Under the pieces are notes generated by a model that worked only from the letters and a program-made list of their open reading frames with translations, did no database searches and was not told the origin of the DNA. A DNA stretch of 64,000 nucleotides. Source: Methanolinea sp. (lineage in GTDB: Archaea; Halobacteriota; Methanomicrobia; Methanomicrobiales; Methanospirillaceae). The position numbers and the translations under genes are program-made. The stretch is from contig JANIHI010000003.1 in the NCBI GenBank assembly GCA_024518585.1, positions 62,001 to 126,000 of the forward strand. The letters run 5' to 3'. Positions 59,959-64,000 of the stretch are shown here, piece after piece. Every line of letters begins with the position of its first letter. The first letter of the stretch is position 1.

Positions 59959-61194
59959 TCACGCCCCGTACTTGGGCGACCGGTCCAGGAGGTCGAGGAG
60001 GATGGGCATTAAGGATGACCCCCGGATGCGGTGGAGCCCTCCCTCGGCACACGAGACCTCGTCGAAGGCGGTCACGCGGTCGACCCTGACACCTTCGCCT
60101 CTTATGACGACCGGGACGGGATCGGCACTGTGGTCTCTCACGCTGCAGGGGGTGGAATGGTCGGCACAGATGACAAGGAGGGTGTCCTCGAGCGTCGCCA
60201 GCGGTGCCATGGCCGCGTCGATCTTCTCGATGAACGCCATCTTCGCCCGGGGGTTCCCATCGTGTCCTGCCTCGTCTGCTCCCTTGATGTTGAGGAGGAC
60301 GAAGCCCGACGAGGCAAGGGCTTCCCGGGTCGCCTTCACTTTCCCGGAAAGGTTCGTGTCGACCGACCCCGTTATCCCCGGTACATCCACCCGCTTTAAC
60401 CCGACGGCAGTCCCGATCCCGGAAATGAGGGCTGCAGCAGAGATGACGGTCCCTGAGAGCCCGTATTTTTTTTCGAACGGCTCAAAGTGCCCCATAACCC
60501 CTGCCCCCCGGACCAGGACGGTGTTTGCCGGCGGGAGGCCTTCTGCCTGCCGCCGGAGGTTGAGGGGGTGGGCCCGGAGGATCTCGCCTGCCTGGCGCAC
60601 GAACTCGCCCAGGGCCCTGGCAGTCCTCCTGTCTGCCTCGTCCCCGTCCCGCGGGAGGAAGGGGAGGGGAGGGACCCCCTCCTTCTTCGGGTCGTTCGAC
60701 GTGACAGAGACGCCAAGCCCCTCCCCCCGGAACGCGAGAGCCGCCCGGTGCCCGGCTCCCGACCGGAAGACGAACTGGACTCCGAGGGAGGAGAGGTCGA
60801 CACCGTCCTGGATGGCCTGCGAGAGTGGTTCTGTCTCATGTATCCGCCCGGCCCGGCGGTCAATGACCTTCCCCTCGTTGTCGACTGTCGCATAATTGCA
60901 GCGAAACCCGATCATCCCGGGTTCCATCCGGATGCCGCAGCCCTCTGCTTCCAGGGGCCCCCTGCCGGTGTAGTACCGTTTCGGGTCGTAGCCAAGCAGG
61001 CTTAAGTGCGCCGTGTCGGAACCCGGGCGGATTCCCGGGGCAATGGTGTCCATGATCCCGCAGATACCATCGTGCGCCACCCGGTCGAGGACAGGGGTGA
61101 GTGCCGCCTGGAGGGGTGTCCTGTTCCCGAGTTCGGGGCAGGGGCGGTCAGAGATGCCATCGAGGACAATGAAGAGGATCCTGTGGGCCGTCAT
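59959..61194 (-). CDS. apgM: 2,3-bisphosphoglycerate-independent phosphoglycerate mutase, archaeal type
   Basis: 411 residues of the alkaline-phosphatase superfamily: L-F-I-V-L-D-G-I-S-D, then the catalytic Ser in G-S-D-T-A-H-L-S-L-L-G, C-A-D-H-S-T-P, and E-A-G-H-D-G-N metal ligands. It interconverts 3- and 2-phosphoglycerate in gluconeogenesis/glycolysis; archaeal enzymes use two metal ions. It lies 211 bases downstream of the rps3ae stop. A TATA-like CATATAT (about 61257-61263, reverse strand) precedes it. Confidence 0.95.
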   Translation of the reverse strand: MTAHRILFIVLDGISDRPCPELGNRTPLQAALTPVLDRVAHDGICGIMDTIAPGIRPGSDTAHLSLLGYDPKRYYTGRGPLEAEGCGIRMEPGMIGFRCNYATVDNEGKVIDRRAGRIHETEPLSQAIQDGVDLSSLGVQFVFRSGAGHRAALAFRGEGLGVSVTSNDPKKEGVPPLPFLPRDGDEADRRTARALGEFVRQAGEILRAHPLNLRRQAEGLPPANTVLVRGAGVMGHFEPFEKKYGLSGTVISAAALISGIGTAVGLKRVDVPGITGSVDTNLSGKVKATREALASSGFVLLNIKGADEAGHDGNPRAKMAFIEKIDAAMAPLATLEDTLLVICADHSTPCSVRDHSADPVPVVIRGEGVRVDRVTAFDEVSCAEGGLHRIRGSSLMPILLDLLDRSPKYGA

Positions 61195-61264
61195 CGGGAG
61201 GAGGGTTGGTCCTGCGCTGACTTATGCTTGACCATCAGGGGGCTTGCCCGGTCGGGATATATGG

Positions 61265-61285
61265 CCCCCCCGTGCGGAGGGGGGG
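61265..61285. terminator. G/C hairpin between rps3ae and apgM
   Basis: CCCCCCC (61265-61271) / GGGGGGG (61279-61285) with loop GTGCGGA, about 120 bases after the rps3ae stop (61406, reverse strand) and just upstream of the apgM TATA box. It could end the ribosomal transcript or act as an operator; no long T-run. Confidence 0.35.
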
Positions 61286-61405
61286 TTATTGAGGGAGATG
61301 CTGACGAAAAAGTGGAGTCTCCCCATCCCTCCTGCACCTGCACCGGCCGGCGAAAGGGGAGAAAATGGAAGGGCAGGCAGGCCCTCCCGTGTGAGACGGC
61401 GGGTG

Positions 61406-61999
61406 TCAGGTAACCTTGATGGCGCCGAGCTTGGACTTGATGACCTCGACCCTTCGGACGGGGAAGATGGGCTTGACCGCCTTGAAGGCCTCGCGGGAGA
61501 AGTCCCCGTTCACGATCCCGCTGATGATGCCGTTCATGTCGGCCTCTGCACCCATCTTTGCCACGAGTTCCCCGATGAGCTTGCGGATCTCGTGCTCCTG
61601 GGAGAGGTTTGCCCGCGTCAGCGTGAAGCACGTCACGGTGAGGTCAACTCTCTTTCCGTCCTTTGTCGTGATGGGGACGTGGCAGTCGATGCGCGAGGTG
61701 CGCCTCTTGATCATCGAGCGGAGGTAATCGCGGGTGAGTTCATGCCCCACGAACTCGGTATAGGCAGAGTCTCCCGCAACGTTTGCGATCCTGAACTTCA
61801 TCTTCACGTTCTGCCGCGCATAATCGTTGATGATCTCACCGAGTGTCGTCTGCATAATCCGCCCGACAACACTCTCGGGATCATTGGCGATGGTATCCCC
61901 GATGTAGGTCTTTCCCAGGACCTCGGGCGCGTACACCTTGTACCAGCTCTTGGCTTTCCAGCCTTCTACTCTTCTTCCAGCCTGTTTTTTCTTTGCCAT
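61406..61999 (-). CDS. rps3ae: Ribosomal protein S3Ae
   Basis: 197 residues: MAKKKQAGRRVEGWKAKSWY, then K-V-Y-A-P-E-V-L-G, and a C-terminal R-R-V-E-V-I-K-S-K-L-G-A. Full-length archaeal/eukaryotic S3Ae (S1e), a small-subunit protein. GGTGA lies four bases before the ATG. It follows pcc1 by 80 bases in the conserved archaeal rps15-recJ-pcc1-rps3ae order. Confidence 0.96.
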   Translation of the reverse strand: MAKKKQAGRRVEGWKAKSWYKVYAPEVLGKTYIGDTIANDPESVVGRIMQTTLGEIINDYARQNVKMKFRIANVAGDSAYTEFVGHELTRDYLRSMIKRRTSRIDCHVPITTKDGKRVDLTVTCFTLTRANLSQEHEIRKLIGELVAKMGAEADMNGIISGIVNGDFSREAFKAVKPIFPVRRVEVIKSKLGAIKVT

Positions 62000-62079
62000 G
62001 TGTTCACCATTAATCCATTAACCAGTTGTGTTCTCTTGTCTGCAGGCCACAATTCCCCTGCGGCCCCATCCAGCCATGG

Positions 62080-62334
62080 TTATCCCCGGGGTGCATCCTC
62101 CCGCCGGTTTCTTTCCCCTGCCAGAGAACAGAGCTCCTCTGCAATGGCGAGGTTCATCAGGTAGTCATCGACCGATGCGATCAAGGACCGGAGGGAGGTC
62201 CCCTCCACGTCGGTTATGACGCACCCCTTCCCCGCCCGTGTGTGCATGTTCTGGAGGTTGTCGGGCGAGAGGGATGCGGCAATGCACTCGGGCCGGGAGT
62301 GGACGGTACATATCCTGCCCCTGATCTCCATCAT
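62080..62334 (-). CDS. pcc1: KEOPS complex subunit Pcc1
   Basis: 84 residues: S-L-S-P-D-N-L-Q-N-M-H-T, then G-T-S-L-R-S-L-I-A-S-V-D-D-Y-L-M-N-L matches Pcc1. It makes the dimerisation platform of KEOPS, which adds t6A to tRNAs. Two ATGs (62334, 62331); the first overlaps the recJ stop (ATGA). Kae1, Bud32 and Cgi121 are not in this window. Confidence 0.92.
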   Translation of the reverse strand: MMEIRGRICTVHSRPECIAASLSPDNLQNMHTRAGKGCVITDVEGTSLRSLIASVDDYLMNLAIAEELCSLAGERNRREDAPRG

Positions 62335-63551
62335 GCAGCCACCGTCCTCTGGAGCGCATCAACGAACTGGGGGAGGCGCCCGGCAGGGATTGTTGCTCCC
62401 GCCCGGTTCCTGTGTCCCCCTCCGAATCCCCCGAGCTGGAGTGCCACCTCGTGCACGTCATCGCCAAGCTCGGTCTTTTGGCCCTGCACGGCGCGGACCG
62501 AGACAAAGACGAGGTCCCGACTCCGAGCGGCAACGAGAACGAGCGGTTCTGACCGCGGGCAGTCCCGGGAGAGGGCATCGGCAACGTCGCTTGCAACCGC
62601 GGGGTCTTCCACCTCGATGACGCCGGTGGGGTTCTCCTTCTCGCATGCAGCCCGGATAGCCCTGATCACGTTTTGCCGGTGCTGGAACGAGCGGTCATAG
62701 GCCTCGGCAAGGCACGTGCTTGACCGCAGGCAGAGGGATGCCGCAAGCCCCCCGTACCCCGACTTCCCGCAGGCATCGACAACCGCTGCGAGGGTATGGG
62801 CATCGGAAATTACCTCCCTCCCGAGGGTGTAGCAAGTGCCGTACAGGGACTCGAGTGTCGTTGCCGGGGCGAACGGTGCGACCCGCAGGACGACGAGGGA
62901 GAGGAGTTTTGACAGGGAGACCTTCTCCCCATCAGACGCACTCTCCAGGAGGTCCGAGACTGCCACCTCATCGCCGCTCACCTGGTGGAGGTAGGGTGCA
63001 ACGGCACCGTAGAGCCTCTCGTGGTCATCCCTCCCGGGGAGCAGCAGACCTTTATCCGGCGAGACCAGGCCCAGCGCCACGGCATCATTGAAGATGGCGA
63101 GGTTCTCGCCTGCAAGATCCTGGCCGTCTCCGATTATCCCGAGCATGACAAGCCCGGCGAGATCGCGGTTATCGCCCATTGCCTGGGCAACCAGGAACGC
63201 GGCCCCCGCCGAGGAGAGCTCGCGTTCACCGTCGATGCCGCAGAGGCGGGGGTTGACCTGGAGTTCTCCCGTAAACCGGGGGATGTGGTGGTCGATGACC
63301 ATCACCTCCGGGGGAAGGTCGCCTGTCCCTGACCCGAGGTCACACAGGAGTGTCGGGGTCTCCGGGGAGAGGGCGGCAGGGCTGATGTGCGAGACGATGC
63401 GGAGCCGGAACCGGACCCCCTTCCGGAGGAGGGCCGTGCAGGCAATCGCACCGGCCGCTATTCCATCCGCATCGTGGTGGGCGTACACGTCCACGAAGTC
63501 CTGCCGGGAGAGGTGCCCGGCCAGCCTGGTTGCGGCCTCGGCAAGGGGCAT
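62331..63551 (-). CDS. RecJ-like DHH-family single-strand exonuclease
   Basis: 406 residues from ATG 63551 (MPLAEAATRLAGHLSRQDF). DHH motifs: Y-A-H-H-D-A-D-G-I (motif I), L-L-C-D-L-G (II), V-I-D-H-H (III), and G-G-G-H-style C-terminal DHHA1 segment F-G-G-G-H-R-N-R-A-G-A. Archaeal RecJ-like proteins associate with the replication helicase (GAN) or act on ssDNA/RNA. The rps15 neighbourhood is a standard archaeal one. An earlier ATG at 63581 is rejected. Confidence 0.93.
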   Translation of the reverse strand: MPLAEAATRLAGHLSRQDFVDVYAHHDADGIAAGAIACTALLRKGVRFRLRIVSHISPAALSPETPTLLCDLGSGTGDLPPEVMVIDHHIPRFTGELQVNPRLCGIDGERELSSAGAAFLVAQAMGDNRDLAGLVMLGIIGDGQDLAGENLAIFNDAVALGLVSPDKGLLLPGRDDHERLYGAVAPYLHQVSGDEVAVSDLLESASDGEKVSLSKLLSLVVLRVAPFAPATTLESLYGTCYTLGREVISDAHTLAAVVDACGKSGYGGLAASLCLRSSTCLAEAYDRSFQHRQNVIRAIRAACEKENPTGVIEVEDPAVASDVADALSRDCPRSEPLVLVAARSRDLVFVSVRAVQGQKTELGDDVHEVALQLGGFGGGHRNRAGATIPAGRLPQFVDALQRTVAA

Positions 63552-63555
63552 GGAT

Positions 63556-64000
63556 TTACCGGGACAGGAGGATCTCGGCACTCTCCGGCTTGTAGCTCCA
63601 GTCGGCAGGCAGGCGTCCCGTTCCCCTGTAGTACTTGACGAGGCGCCGGACCTTGGACTCAGTGAGCTGCAGCTGCCGCTTGTTGTGCAGGTCGTTCTTG
63701 TTCTCCGCCATGTGCTTGCGGAGACCGAGAGCCTTTGCGATCAGGTTGCGCAGGTCCTCGGGGATCTCGGGCTCCATGCCCTTCTCCTTCAGGATTTGGC
63801 CGATCCGTTTTCCCGTGACGAGCTTCACGTCGGGGACGCCGTGGCGGTCCCGCAGGATTAGACCGATCCGGCTCGCAGAAAGGCCTTCTTTCCGCAGGTC
63901 GACGATGATCTTCTCGATGGCCGCGACATCCGTGTTCGCCCACGACGGGGCTTCCTTGCGGAACGGGCGGACCGACCCCGAGTGTCCCCTGCGCCGTGCA
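63556..64000 (-). CDS. rps15: Ribosomal protein S15 (5' end cut by window)
   Basis: At least 147 residues; the window begins inside the gene at about A-R-R-R-G-H-S-G-S-V-R-P-F-R, just after the expected M-A-R-M start. W-A-N-T-D-V-A-A-I-E-K-I-I-V-D-L-R-K-E-G and T-E-S-K-V-R-R-L-V-K-Y-Y are S15/uS15 signatures of the archaeal long form. First gene of the rps15-recJ-pcc1-rps3ae cluster. Confidence 0.95.
   Translation of the reverse strand, partial: ARRRGHSGSVRPFRKEAPSWANTDVAAIEKIIVDLRKEGLSASRIGLILRDRHGVPDVKLVTGKRIGQILKEKGMEPEIPEDLRNLIAKALGLRKHMAENKNDLHNKRQLQLTESKVRRLVKYYRGTGRLPADWSYKPESAEILLSR

Overview
This window is high-GC archaeal chromosome. The gene set points to a methanogenic euryarchaeon, most likely a hydrogenotrophic member of the Methanomicrobiales. 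It has a CoM/CoB-type fumarate reductase (tfrAB), CbiMNQO cobalt uptake, HypF, archaeal SepF, Lsm, L37e, S3Ae, S15, aIF1A, archaeal ApgM, a KEOPS Pcc1 subunit, a euryarchaeal Nre repair protein and many iron-sulfur flavoproteins. Short TATA-like boxes lie 20-35 bases before many first genes, and GGAGG/GGTGA ribosome sites precede many internal ones. The genus is inference.

Layout. 1-5.9 kb: partial flavoprotein, lipoprotein, aIF1A, TMEM175-type channel, OFA transporter and acetyl-CoA synthetase. 5.9-9.5 kb: arginine operon argC-(CBS protein)-argJ-argB. 9.5-13.6 kb: chorismate mutase, M50 protease and cbiMNQO. 13.6-19.9 kb: an oxygen/peroxide defence region with three iron-sulfur flavoproteins, peroxiredoxin, a cysteine-free AhpD/CMD protein, a 41-residue desulforedoxin, a zinc ribbon, RadC, rubrerythrin and a glutaredoxin-AhpF-like fusion. 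19.9-23.3 kb: solitary DNA methylase, polyprenol-kinase-like protein and NreA. 23.4-28.9 kb: tfrAB divergent from lysC-purM. 29-32.6 kb: sepF-zpr1, PUA protein and lsm-rpl37e-purF. 32.7-37.3 kb: initiator tRNA-Met, thioredoxin, ubiX, two membrane proteins, and a sodium:solute symporter with its 36-residue partner. 37.5-45 kb: Lhr-like helicase, ABC exporter, flavoprotein, HEAT-repeat protein, class II lysS and DUF350. 45.4-50.6 kb: two large secreted proteins that share a cohesin-like module; one ends in a dockerin-like domain. 50.8-59 kb: hypF, two HTH regulators overlapping a COG1202 helicase, and a frameshifted sensor kinase. 59-64 kb: methyltransferase-apgM and the archaeal cluster rps15-recJ-pcc1-rps3ae.

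How it fits together. The metabolic genes suit a methanogen that assimilates acetate (acs with transporters), imports cobalt for corrinoids and reduces fumarate with CoM-SH/CoB-SH. The redox region looks like a compact NAD(P)H- or thiol-driven peroxide detoxification system. The most unusual items are the adjacent cohesin/dockerin surface proteins, the split sensor kinase at a TTT-TAA slip site, possible non-AUG starts for aIF1A and an ABC ATPase, and the Grx-AhpF fusion. All assignments come from reading the sequence and recognising families; no database search was run.
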